Positions 36,267 to 47,399 of a DNA stretch of 64,000 nt are shown piece by piece. The DNA comes from Corythucha ciliata (taxonomy: Eukaryota; Arthropoda; Insecta; Hemiptera; Tingidae), in the NCBI GenBank assembly GCA_038030265.1, contig CM075941.1, forward strand, positions 19,282,001 to 19,346,000, written 5' to 3'. Positions within the stretch are counted from its first letter, which is position 1. Each line of letters begins with the position of its first letter. The notes beneath the pieces were generated by a model. The model searched no databases, had not been told where the DNA came from, and worked only from the letters and a program-made list of their open reading frames with translations. The translations under genes were made by a program, and so were the position numbers.

Positions 36267-36890
36267 TGCTCGTGTATGCCCACCTATTCGCTGCTCCGGT
36301 CATGTAGGTTACACTCACCAGCCCTTCCCTCTCTAAAGGACCACGTATGGCGGGTAATGTCAGACTAGAGAACCTATAGTTACACACAGGTACTGACATT
36401 ACCCGCCATATGTGGTCCTTTAGAGAAGGAAAGGCTTGTGATTGATTGGCTGGTGAGCGTAACCTACATGACCGGACCAGCGAATGAGATATCAAATCTA
36501 TTTGATCCCTATGTGGAGGGTGGGGACCAAACATGGCGGACTGTCAGTACTCGTAGGAACTTATAGAGCCTTACCCACACATATGATAAAAAATATTGGA
36601 AAATACATGTTAAGTGAAGTTTCGGTTGTTAAAATCGTTGCGTTAAAAGGGCGACGCCCGATTCGAAATCGGCCGATCTATGTCTGCCAGATAACTCTCA
36701 TCAGAAATCGTTTGGTTAGTGGGGGACCACAGACCACATCTGACGGATTCGAAGTCCCACCGATATCGTTTGGACGATCACGCTTGATATGTCGTCGTTT
36801 CTTGCCCACTAACGAACAAATTTCACCACCGATATCTGTCAAAAACATGAAATCTGCCGCAGATATCTGCTCGTGTATGCCCACCTATTC
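36267..36890. mobile_element. Older mobile/repeat unit, right part with flanking direct repeat
   Basis: Continues the unit broken by the retrotransposon. It starts with TGCTCGTGTATGCCCACC and ends (36848-36890) with a 43-base direct repeat of the reconstituted left flank, with one difference. The unit is therefore bracketed by about 43-base direct repeats roughly 600 bases apart. A 145-codon open frame (36484-36921) and its antisense frame have no recognised family. The class is unresolved: a terminal-repeat element in miniature or a tandem duplication are both possible. Confidence 0.55.
36286..36486. repeat. Long imperfect hairpin (foldback)
   Basis: Left arm 36286-36363 and right arm 36393-36486 are reverse complements with few mismatches and one gap of about 13-16 bases (AATCAATCACAAG-type insert in the right arm). 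They share GGTCATGTAGGTTAC and GGCGGGTAATGTCAG blocks. The loop is 29 bases. The transcript would form a stem of about 75 bp. Confidence 0.9.
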
Positions 36891-37231
36891 ATGGCTAAAA
36901 GTGAAAAAAATAAATCACTGATAATCCACGGATAAAATATTTAAAAAACTCAAATTCGAGGCAAAAATGGGGATAAGACAAAGCGCTTGTTTGCTGTCAG
37001 CATTTTAAAAAGCGCTAATTAGCTGCTGAAACAGGTGAAAAAGCTAATTCGCGGACGAATTGAGAAAAAGCGTAATTCACGGCTGTAATTGAAACAAAGT
37101 GCTGATTTTGAATTACTGAAGGCAACTTATGAAAGGCTCAACATGAGAAAAAGCGCTCATTTATGACTACAAGTGAAAAAATAAATCGTTGATCTTTGTT
37201 TTGTTGATTTGGCTGTTCTGAATCTTAAATG

Positions 37232-37383
37232 GGAAGTTCGTTTTTTTAAATTTGAACAAATACAGCCTCGTAGTTTTTGACAGTATGCATTTCGGGCACA
37301 ATCCCGGTGCCCCTCATCAGCAATCTTATCGCCACTACGGCAAAACTACGCGGCTGTATTTGTTCAAATTTAAAAAACGAAAC
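37232..37383 (-). mobile_element. Short inverted-repeat element carrying a hammerhead-like ribozyme
   Basis: Ends are reverse complements over about 42 bases with few differences: left 37236-37277 contains TTTAAATTTGAACAAATACA, right 37342-37383 its complement. AAATG flanks both sides (37227-37231, 37384-37388), a possible target duplication. The 64-base centre on the minus strand encodes the hammerhead core (separate entry). No protein is encoded. It inserted into the family A array. Confidence 0.8.
37271..37330 (-). ncRNA. Hammerhead-type ribozyme motif with complete conserved core
   Basis: Minus strand order: CTGATGA (37320-37314), stem II GGGCAC / GTGCCC with loop CGGGATT and one bulged G, GAAA (37293-37290), a short stem III, and the cleavage triplet GTC (37281-37279) immediately followed by the inverted repeat (AAAAACTACG). 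Every invariant residue of the hammerhead core is present in the right order and spacing for a type I molecule with minimal stem III. Weak points: stem III is only A-U plus two wobble pairs, and the core-proximal pairs of stem I are poor, so self-cleavage of this copy is uncertain. Hammerheads with very short stem III are known from Penelope-like elements and animal retrozymes. Confidence 0.7.
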
Positions 37384-38249
37384 AAATGCATAAAGCTGTA
37401 GGAGCCTACTTCCTACTACACTTCCCCTCGTACTCTACCTACTAACCCTCATAGTTTAAGTGATCTTACTAACAATATCAAAAAAATACATCGTTAATTC
37501 GCAGTTAAAATTGACTAAAAGAGAAAATTCACGGCAAAAACTGAGTCAAAAGATTAATTTGTAGTTTTCAGAGGCAACTTCGAGGCTAAAATTAGGAATA
37601 CTCATTCATGACTAAAAGTTAATAAAATCGCTTAATTCACATGTACGACAAATTGAGAAATCTCGAATTCGATGCCAGAATTGGGATCAAACGCTCATTT
37701 GGTGTTAGCATTTAAAAAAAAACGCTAATTAGGTGCCGAAACCGGTAGAAAAGTTAAGTCGCGATCAAAACTTTTAAAAAAAGCACTAACCCACGATAAA
37801 AATAGAGAAAAAGCGTTATTCGTGGGTAAAATAGAGAAAACCCGCTAATTCGCGGTTAAAAGTGAGAAATAGTGGTAATTGACGACTTAAATAAAACAAA
37901 ATCTACTATTAGCGGCCAAAATCGAAGAAAAAACGCTCATGTGCAGGTAAAACGGAAGAAATCGCTCACTCATGAGTGAAATGAAATGAAACAAAAAAAA
38001 AAAAAAAATACCTAAATTCACAGCTAATTCGCAGATAAAATTGAGACGAAGCGCTAATTCAGGGTAATTTGAGGCCACTTATTCGCGGCTAAAATAGCGA
38101 AAAAGCTTTTATTCATGTCTAAAAGTTTGAAAAATAGCTAATTCGCGGCTGAAACTGAGAAAAAATGCTCATTCGCGGTCAAATTTCAGAAAGCTGACAT
38201 TATACGCGACTGAAATTGAGAAAACAAGCTAGATCGCGGCTAATATTGG

Positions 38250-39960
38250 GAATACTTATTATACTTTTTTGTTTGATATATTTATTGTTTTTCAGAGGCT
38301 ATGGGGCATCATAGAGATTTCCGCGCCATAGACTCTGATACGATTTAGGCCCTCCAAAAACACTTCGTGGATTTAGTTCTAATTAATAATAAAAATTATA
38401 TATTATAATATAACAAATTAATATGATAAATGGTAATAAACCCATCTTTTGGCACCATCAGGGTTGGAACAAAATGATAGAAAGAATACAACGTGTTCAA
38501 CCAGACGAACGGAATCGGTTTACTTGCATGTATGATAGGGGGAGGGGGCTCTTGTTAAGGGATCCGCCGAGCTATTTGCAATTGAAATTAGTGTCGAGGC
38601 CTAAATTTCATTTATAATTTGTTGATAGAGTTTGAGGGCATGGTCCCCATAACAACACCCATACCATGCGAGAGCCCCCCTCCCCCGTGCGTTCTTTCTT
38701 CATTATACGCGACAGTACTCCGGGGGGGGGGGGCAATCGATGCAACCCAACTGGCCTAATACAGAAAATTTGCCGTGCTAATTACAAGTCCTGATCCTGA
38801 AGTCCTGTATCGAGTAAATAAATAATCAAATTATAGCTGAATTTCTGAGAAGATCGATGTACATATAGCTCACACAAGCATTATTGGTGGGGGGAGGGGG
38901 GTCAGCTAAATATCTGTTGCTTATGTTGTGTTGCGTTCAGGTTCAGGGAGATTAGACATAGACAAAACAAGAGCATTTTCACAGTTGATGCATTCTCACA
39001 ACTTGACGCTCCTGCCATCTGTGGATACTCCACTGACTTGAAAGTATACGAAGCGAAGGAGGATAAGCGAGACTCAGGAGTTTCCCTGGTGTTTGCCTAT
39101 CCTTTTCATAGAAAAAGAGAAATTAGACGTGGAACTCTTTCATTCAACCCAAACGTATATCATCTTTATCGCTTAAATGAAATGATACACAGTTTTCGTT
39201 CCCTTCAAATTGAATATTCATGAGCACCTACGGCCCTGCGGTTGAATTTATCCAGGGGAAGGGATCTAGACAACGAGATTTACGCGTACACGCACCGTTT
39301 AGGGGAACAATATTTAGTAAACACTGATAGGAACCCTTACCTTCAAACGCTAATTATAAATTACGATAAGAAGTCTACAACGCAGCACTTACAATGTCGA
39401 TCATTTATCTTCAAACAGAGCCACACCACCATAAGATTGTAAATATTTCAAAGGTTTGTTGAAATGAAGATTGTAGGATTACTTCCAGCTTAATTTAATG
39501 GAAACAAAGGGCAAAATATTTGTTCATAAACCGAATCAAAGCCACAGTTTTCCACCTTTAAAGAGAGAAATATTCCTTTAGAGGTTTTCAACGCACAAAA
39601 CAGAGAAAAACGTTTTTCAACGTCAAAAGTTTTCTCGCCGGAGCCAATTTAAGAACCCCCTTTTTTTTTCATTTGAATTGTTGCCCCAGAACGCATTTCT
39701 ACACCAGCCCTTTTTATATCCAACTCCAGGTTTTTAACAATGGAGGAAACGCCCTACCGAGAAGAAATTTAAAAGGAAGGCCTTTAAGTCACGATCTGCT
39801 TAGAAAAAAGTTGGTGGGTGGGGGAGTATTAACACCACGAGGGAAGAATGGCTGCTAGTTGGAATTCCTAGGCGAAAAAGGGCTTCCTTAGGGCAAAAGG
39901 GCAGTCTTCAAGTTGAAGGAGGGGGAAAAATTCCGGGAATATTTTGATGAGAGTAAACAG

Positions 39961-40001
<41 letters not shown>

Positions 40002-41050
40002 AAGCAATGCTTAAGTGTTAAGAAAAAATAGGAATACTATGATTAGTACGCAAACGAAAGGAAAAGGAGAAGTTCTTATCAAGGAAAGAAAAACCGGGGA
40101 GAAAAAAATACACGAAAGGACCTCCTGAAAGGCTCTGAACTCCCAACACTCAGCCCACTTTCTGTAGGTCAGCCCACTCAAAAACTCTACTACACTTCTT
40201 GCTTCTTGCTAACTTCCTCATTAACCAGACAAGAAATTTTCTTTTTCACTCATTTCAACAATTTTGTTCTGCACCGAAACGAAGTCACAGAATAATGGTT
40301 ATGGGAACTTTGAGAATGTCTTTATAGTTAGCTTTGTTTACTTTTTGTCGTCCTCTGAAAAATAATGAAGGGCAAAAGACAATTACAGTACACGGATGTG
40401 GTAAGGTATAGAAAACCACCATGGGAAACGAGTAAAAAAAAGGAAGCATAGTTAATATTGAAATTCAACCGAGTCCCTCCTACCACAGAAAAGTGACACC
40501 ACGCATAAGTCATTTCAACTAATCTTCATCGGCCAATCAGAAGGGTCGATAGCCATAAAAATCGTCCGTTACCAATTTACCTAAGTGATTCAAATTCATC
40601 ATACAGAGGAAAAATACCGGTACGATACACTCAAAATGTGTTGCGACAAGTTTTGTACGTGATGCTTCAAAACTAGGCACAAACAATGCTACAAGAGTCG
40701 CAAGGTTCTAGTTAGTCGTCAATTTTTCACAGAATGACTCCTATTTCATAACTAAAGTACATATAGCAGGACAATAATAATGCAACCTACGGAGGCCTTA
40801 AGGTCGAGCTTTTGCGTGCTCGTTACACACAGGAAGCAAAAAAAAAGGGGGGAAAGGTTTATCGCTTATCAGAATGCCCTAAATATTGTACTTTTTCAAA
40901 ATGGGAAATGGGAAACTTCCTGTTTCAGTACGAGCGATACGAATTATAATGTACAACCGCAGACTAGACGAAAACATTGGTTTTTGTTAATTACATCTCA
41001 TTAATTTTGTCATTTAGAAAAACTAATTATTACGTTGCATGACGAACTTC
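38250..41050. other. Unique island without a recognisable gene
   Basis: AT-rich. It contains 12 G at 38722-38733 and a (GA)17 microsatellite. Open frames are all below 75 codons. No exon was supported. Confidence 0.5.
39964..39997. repeat. (GA)17 microsatellite
   Basis: Perfect GA dinucleotide repeat. Confidence 0.95.
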
Positions 41051-41529
41051 GCAATGGCAAAGCGGATTTGGATCGTTCAAAAACAGATTTCGCAGTGCTT
41101 GACGCTGGTGGCGTACCGTTCAATTTTGACGGTCATTGCCAGTCCCCCACCCCCTCTCGCTCAGAACCTCATAGTCATCTTCATCTCTGTGCGCGGTGAA
41201 CTATCAGTCTCGGCTTGCTTTTACACATTGGCCGCAAGGCCTGCCTTCTTAAAAGTACACGAAGCCCTCAAACAAAACGATGGGCCCTAGACATGAGATT
41301 ACACCTCACCCATACATACCAGAACGGCCGTTACGCCTTAAATGACCGATAATTTTGCGGCTCCTCAAAGAGCGACCAAATCGGGTTTTGTGGTGTTCCT
41401 TAATAGGCTTCTGTCCGTGGCTGTCAGTTGAGGAGAGAGGACAAAAAGCCTGAGAGTACACTGGAAGATTTGACAGAGCAGCAGACATACGATTTGCTAT
41501 TGTCAACCCCAAGAAACTGGGATTTTGAA

Positions 41530-42000
41530 TCGGCAAAAATGGGAAAATGGGTTTTTTGGTGAATCTAACCCACGAAATCGGTTTTTTGAGTGAGTCAAGC
41601 TCGGGAAATTAATTTTCTGGAACATTCAAACCCGAGAAATTAATTTTTTGAACAGCCATATCCCACGAAATTACTTGTGCAACGAATAAACGCCCCCCCC
41701 CCCAAAGAATTGCTTTTTCCAATTAGCAAACCCTTTAAATTGATTTCTTAAAGACCACACAACAAGCGAAATTCGTTTTTTCGAAGGTTGAAACTCGCGA
41801 ATTTGTTCAATCAGTGATTACTAAACACCACGAAATTGGTTATTTCAAGAGCCAAACCAGGAAAATTGGGTTTTGAGTGAGCCAAACCCCGAAATTGATT
41901 TTTTTTAGTGAGTCGTCCTCGACAATTTAGTTGTTGGAAAAGCCAAACACGTAATATAATAGGTTTTTACAATTACTTAACCCTGCAAAATTGAATTGTT
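41530..42000 (-). repeat. 30-bp repeat array, family B (reverse orientation)
   Basis: Units such as ACCCACGAAATCGGTTTTTT and GAGTGAGTCAAGCTCGGG, about every 30 bases. It includes 11 C at 41693-41703. The stretch 41050-41530 before it is unique sequence with a possible single B unit at 41060-41100. Confidence 0.8.
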
Positions 42001-42061
42001 GCGGGAAAGACGATCCCTGGCTTATAATATGCTTCAGCCTACCGAGGTATAGTTGTGAGGG

Positions 42062-42135
42062 CAGTGGCGGATCCAAGGGAGGGGCCACAGGAGCCATGGC
42101 CCCTCCCTTGGAGTCGCGAGGTCACAGGAAATTAT
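42062..42135 (+). mobile_element. DNA-transposon end (CAGTGGCGGATC type) with hairpin
   Basis: CAGTGGCGGATC is followed by a perfect 15-bp stem (CCAAGGGAGGGGCCA / TGGCCCCTCCCTTGG at 42073-42087 and 42097-42111) with a 9-base loop. Ends of this kind are frequent in non-autonomous DNA transposons of invertebrates. A related end occurs in the inverted-repeat element at 43545-43698, and a further one at about 50474-50492. No transposase was found. Confidence 0.55.
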
Positions 42136-42309
42136 TTTTTATGGAAGCCCAGCTTCCAAAACATTACGAAATATTGAGAATCGCTGCATTAAACTTGAAA
42201 AGAGGCAAAATTGTTGTTTTTGACCAAATTTCGTCCCCAACGACCCGGAGAATAGCATTTGCATGAATCTCGTAGACGAAATAATTTAAGAATTTTTCCC
42301 CAACGAAAT

Positions 42310-43470
42310 AGCCAATCTATGGCTATTCCGCTTCATAAAAACGACTAAACTGGCTGTAATCGCAGCCCAAAGTGGAAAAATGAAAGATTAGGGGGCGGCC
42401 GTACAATTGGCTGAACTGACTGAGAGCATTTGCGAGCCCCCTAAAAATTCGCCAAAAAGCGTGGAAATTCCGCGCTCTAAAATAGCCGAACGGACGGACT
42501 TCAGGTCCGGGCTAAAAAAAGTGCTAAGGCCGACGATTATCGCAGTCCTAAAAATGTCTAAATCAACCATTAGCGCGCCAAAAATGGTCAATATTGACTA
42601 TTCGCGCCTTTGGCTCGACGGATCATATTCTCGTCCCAAAAACGGCTAAACTAACTCTATTCGCCCTTGATCACCCCTAACCATTTCCCACCTGAAAACC
42701 CCTAAACAGATTATTCCTGCCCCGAAAAGTGTGAAATCAACCATTCGCTTGGAAAGAATGGCCAAACTGACCATTGGCGCCTTTGGCTCGACGGTTGACT
42801 GTAAACACCGTGAAAAATGGCAAAACTGGCGATTCGCGCTCTAAAAATGGCCGAACTGAGACTCCCGAATTCACGCGCTCTATAAATGCCCGAACATAGA
42901 TTCCAGCCCTGGAAATGTCACAAACTAAGCATTCGCGCGCAGAAAATGGCTAAACATGCATTGTCTCCGTAAAAATGGCCAAACTGGCAATTCCCGCTCT
43001 AAAAACGGCAAAAAACCACCATTCGGACCTGAAATGGCATGTATTCTTGCCCTGAAAATATGACCATGGCTAACATTATCGCCTTGTGTACATTACCTGA
43101 CAATGTGCACCGTGGAAATGGCAAACTGGCGATTTGCTCCATACAAATGGCGAAACTGACAATTTGCGTCCACAAAATGGTTAAATTAACGATTCGCGCC
43201 TTAATATGGCTAACTGAGTTCGTACTCTAAAGCCGGACACACACATGCGGTATTTGCCAAGTAACGAGCAAAATATTTTCCAATTTTCAGTTGGTCGGTT
43301 TCCAGGCAATTGTTAGAAATTTGCTCTTTACTTACATGGCAAGCGCATGTGTGTATCCGGCCTAAAAACTACTTTTCCGTAGAATCCGACTAAAAAGACG
43401 ATTCATTCGCTATTCGCGCCCTTAAAAGTTCAATTGACGAAATCGATGAACCATTCGTTCGCCCCACCGA
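42310..43470 (+). repeat. 30-bp repeat array, family C
   Basis: Units such as GCCAAACTGGCGATTCGCGC and CTCTAAAAATGGCCGAACTG, period about 30, interrupted by the inverted-repeat element at 43230-43363. Confidence 0.85.
43230..43363. mobile_element. MITE-like inverted-repeat element
   Basis: Left arm from GCCGGACACACACATGCG and right arm ending CGCATGTGTGTATCCGGCC are reverse complements. The match continues inward over about 45 bases (TTTGCCAAGTAA... versus ...TTACATGGCAAG) with mismatches. There is no coding sequence; the class is undetermined. Confidence 0.7.
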
Positions 43471-43544
43471 GTAGGGTGCTATAGGGGGGGGGGGTGCACA
43501 GATTTTTCATCAAACGGACTCCAATTCCCACGTGTAGTGAGCAA

Positions 43545-43698
43545 GGGCGGATCTTGGACCTCTCTCAGGGGGGGTAATAAACGAAACCCCTCCCCATACT
43601 CCCAGCCCATGCCACCTGCTCACCCCTCCACTATGTTTATAGCGATTTTGCCAGCTCCAGGAGGGGGGGATTATGCTTTCCCCCCCCCTAGATCCGCC
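43545..43698. mobile_element. Small inverted-repeat element with GGCGGATC ends
   Basis: The left end GGGCGGATCTTGG and the right end, read inverted, TAGGCGGATCTAGG, each followed inward by a G run, bracket about 150 bases. The ends resemble the CAGTGGCGGATC end at 42062. The G/C tracts make the exact limits uncertain. Confidence 0.5.
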
Positions 43699-43799
43699 TA
43701 TGGTAGTGTGGTGTTGGTAGGTGCGGTGGTCATGGCCCCCTCCTTGAGCCGACTCAATATATGGACAAACCCAGGCCCTATTGAAATGCTTAAAGATGG

Positions 43800-44570
43800 G
43801 AAAATTGGCGTAAAAGGAGCGCTAATTCACGGATAAAATGAAGAAAAAGTGCTAATTCACAAATGAAATCGAGATAAAGCGCTAATTTGAGGCTAAAACT
43901 GAGAAAAAGCGTTAATTTGCAGCGAAAATTGACAAAAACCACTGATTTGCAGTTAAAATTGTGAAAAAGCGCTAATTCAGGGTAAAAATAAGTAAAAAGG
44001 ATTAATTCACGTCAAAAAACCGAAAATATCGCTAATTCTCGGATAAAATCTATATAAAGTACTGATTACTTGATTAGCATTATAAATTGATGAAATAGCC
44101 CTAATGCAAGGATAAAATCGAGATTGAGCTCTAACTCACGCACGGTTAAAATTCAGGAAAAGCGCTAATTCACGACTGAAATTGAGAATAAACGCTAAAT
44201 TGCAGCTAAAATTGGTAAAAAGGTATAATTCGCATCTAAATAGTGGAAAATAGCGCTAATTCACACGGACAAAAACAAGATAAAGTGCTAATGCAAATAG
44301 CCTGAAATTGAGAAAAAGCGCTAATTCAATGTTGAAATTGAGTAAAACCGCTAGTTCGTGGCTAAAGTTAGTAAAAAAAAGGTCTTACCTCGTGTCTAGG
44401 GAACTGGCGCTATAATTCACGGATGAAATTGAGAAAAAGCGCTAATACGCGGTTAAAATTGAGGAAAATCGATAATTCGCGTCCAAAATAAGAAAAAACT
44501 CCAATTGCCGGCTAAAATCGGTAAAAAGTGCTAACTCACGGCTAAAATTTGGAAAACCCAATTGGTCATC
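43800..44570 (+). repeat. 30-bp repeat array, family A (best preserved)
   Basis: From 43829 on, eight consecutive units are close to exactly 30 bases, each beginning GCTAATTC or GTTAATTT and ending GAGAAAAAGC or a variant. This block defines the period and consensus of family A. Confidence 0.9.
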
Positions 44571-47330
44571 CCATCGCGCCACTCCAGTCGCTCCTGAATG
44601 GCTCTGGAGAACCCTGAATGGAAAGGCTCGTCTCGAAATAGCCCACTTGATGTCAGGCAATTATATGCATACAAGTTCCTGACGCCAAAGAGGCTTGAGA
44701 ATTGTGCGACCATTTTTCCCCCTGAGAGCCGTACACACCGTATACATGTACGTTCTAGATGAACCAATCAGGTCCTGGGAAGTGAATTTCGTGTCATCAG
44801 TTTGAATATTGCGTTTGGTCACTCAATTACGTTTTGAAGGGTATCCAGGCTACATCGGCCAATGTATGCGGGGCCCTTAAACGACGATCGACACAAATAT
44901 GGCCATTTTGGGTCAATAACCCACTTTTTTTTTCTCGCGAAAATGGCCGAATAATTTGACGAAACAGCGTAAAAATGAAGTTTGTTGTCACGGGAAAATG
45001 AAGAAGAAATGACTCTTTTGGAAGCTGTCTACATCTAGTCACCACCTATAGGGTGACGTATAGGCCAACTTCGTAAGACTGGCGATGACCTAGAAAAAAA
45101 ATGTAAATCCAAAACAAAGGGAAACACTGACCTGACTCGTAAATGACGTTCAAGTGAGAAAAAATCATCGCTATCGAATGGCAGTGTAATAAACTCGCGC
45201 GAAAAAACCATAGCATACACTAATCAAAAGGCAGAAAACAACTACAGAGAGAGAAAAACAACATCCACCCCGCCACCAAATGGACACTATCCCACAAAAA
45301 TGTTGACACAACAACCAGCCAAAAGGAGAAGGCTTGAGAATCAGAACGTGGGTGCATTGTCCTTGGAAATCTTACACAAAATAATAAATATTATTTCCCT
45401 TCATTTCATCACTAGAAGAATGAAAACAAAGCCTTTCCTTCCGTACACTGAATGCAATTGTTGTTCCTAACTGATGATGCTCGAGAATATTTGATGAAAA
45501 AAGTGAAAATAAAGCAATATAAAAATTAAAATAGGACGTATGTACACCTTTAATGGTGTCATTGGACATTCCATTGGAAGTCATGGGAGATGACTTTTTT
45601 CACCTTACCTAAATCCCTAAAAACGCTATTAAGATTTAGCGTACCCCCAGCGTTGATGCTTGATGGGGCAAGAGGATGAAGCTAACCCTTTTACGATTTT
45701 GCCGCTTTGAAAGCACTTAAAAACTTTCCCGCGTCTATTAGAAAAAAAGAGAAAATATCATTCTCTGGAAAGAAGATTAATTTATATCATTCTCCTCTTC
45801 CAAGTCTGCTGTATAAGAATGAGTAAGTGCATTCGTATTGTTGATGCCTTTCTAAGTCGGATAAGTGATGTACTAAGTAGTGAAAGTCACTCGCCTTACC
45901 TCCGACTAAACTGATTTTGTATTAGATATTGAAGTCTTTACAGAGCTCAATGAGTTTTATTTTATCGATCATTCCCCCCTGGACAAAAATCTGCCAACGA
46001 CATTTTGTTTTTATTTCACCCGTAGTCTTTATTTTCTTACGAGTTTTCGAAGAAAAAAAAAACATAAAATTAAATTTACACCGTCCCGACAAAGAAATTT
46101 GCGAGAGAGGAACAACCAAACTTTTTCTCTATTTTGAGTGTCGCGTAAACAACGAAGTTTTGTCCAAGATAAACTTCCTGATTTAAAAGTTTTCTCCCCC
46201 ACCCACTCCGTTTTTTTGTCAACATTTGCGTGAAGATTTGAACACCCTCGCAGTTTTATTTTCGATGGCAATTAAATTTTTAGAAAACTTTCACGTCACG
46301 TCATCCTCACAGAAGTCTAATCGTACGATTAATAATTTCCGCGTATTTTAATTGACTGCAGTTTCTATCAGAAAGGGGAGAGTTGAGACGAGTTTCTTGA
46401 AAACTGGAGCCGGTTAAACGTTCTTTCCCGTCAATCAACTTTCTAAAGTTGCTTTTAAAAAAATAATAAAAAAAATAAAAGTAGCTAATAGTCCGGGAGC
46501 AATAAAAATAGTCTAGTACGTAGTAAGTTATGAATTCCGTGGGGTGGCCTAATGCATTGGAAGTCTAATTGAGTTGCGACTTCCCGTTTTTCGATTATTT
46601 ATAAACCCCTCACGAGTTTAACTTGGGTCAAAGTGAATGGGTTGGATGTGAAGAAGGAAACCGAGAGAACTGCCATCTAGGTACTTCAGGAGGGTTGTAT
46701 CCTTGGAAATAAAAGTGACGGAGGGGATACTTCTTATATGAGTACACGTGTGGTACTGTGGTATAATATAAGGGAAGGTGATGGTGTGGAGGGGCGGGAT
46801 GAGGAGGGTGGGCTAGAAATGCCACGTGGGAAACGTGAAGTGTCCTCCTACAGAACAGATACCGGAGCACCTTTAAAATGTGACTTGGAGAGCAGTTTCA
46901 AGAATGTATAGAGGCTCAGAAGTGGGAGTGGGAATGGCAGCGAAGGGAGGAGGCGTTTATTTATACACCTCAAGTTAAAAAGCATTCTTCAAAAACAAGG
47001 GGTCATTCGTTTTCGTTTCCAGTACAGCATCGATAGTAAATAATTATGATTTGTATAGATAGCATCGGCAAATCTATACAATAGTCACTCCCACATTTCC
47101 CAACAAAAAAAAAGTCCCCCTACCACAAAAATAACATGTCGCAAAGGTTTGGGTGTCGTCTATAACGATTCTAAGCGACAGGACATAAATTTTAAGAAAT
47201 AAAATATACATTATGTATAATAATATTCAGATCCCTGTCGTGGGTGCCTCGTAAACGCTAACGATCTAGCAGTCAGCCAGGGTAATCAAATTCCAGTCCA
47301 GTCGTTCGAATGAAATGACGACGAAAAAAA
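44571..47330. other. Unique island without a confirmed gene
   Basis: Overlapping short frames at 45922-46271 on both strands look protein-like in places (minus-strand end GGMIDKIKLIELCKDFNI then stop), with a GTAAGG donor-like site nearby. They conflict with each other and match no family I know. Nothing else is recognised. Confidence 0.4.
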
Positions 47331-47399
47331 CAAATTTGGCTAATTTCGAGCAAACCAAGATACATGGATCCACAAAATTTTTAATTCCAGCCATTTTTG

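Larger units (their letters stand above)
36891..38250 (+). repeat. 30-bp repeat array, family A
   Basis: Units like GCTAATTCGCGGCTGAAACT with a GAGAAAAA tail, period about 30, interrupted by the inverted-repeat element at 37232-37383 and an unrelated stretch to about 37480. Confidence 0.85.

Noticed and set aside
43800..44570. Regular 30-bp repeats resembling a CRISPR array
   Set aside because: Units are contiguous and degenerate, without unique spacers between identical repeats, and the context is eukaryotic.
44780..44800. CTGATGA followed closely by GAAA on the minus strand (hammerhead-like)
   Set aside because: Only three bases separate the two boxes, so there is no stem II and no ribozyme.
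45922..46271. Protein-like minus-strand frames with a donor-like GTAAGG nearby
   Set aside because: Two overlapping minus frames and one plus frame look equally protein-like, and no family is recognised.
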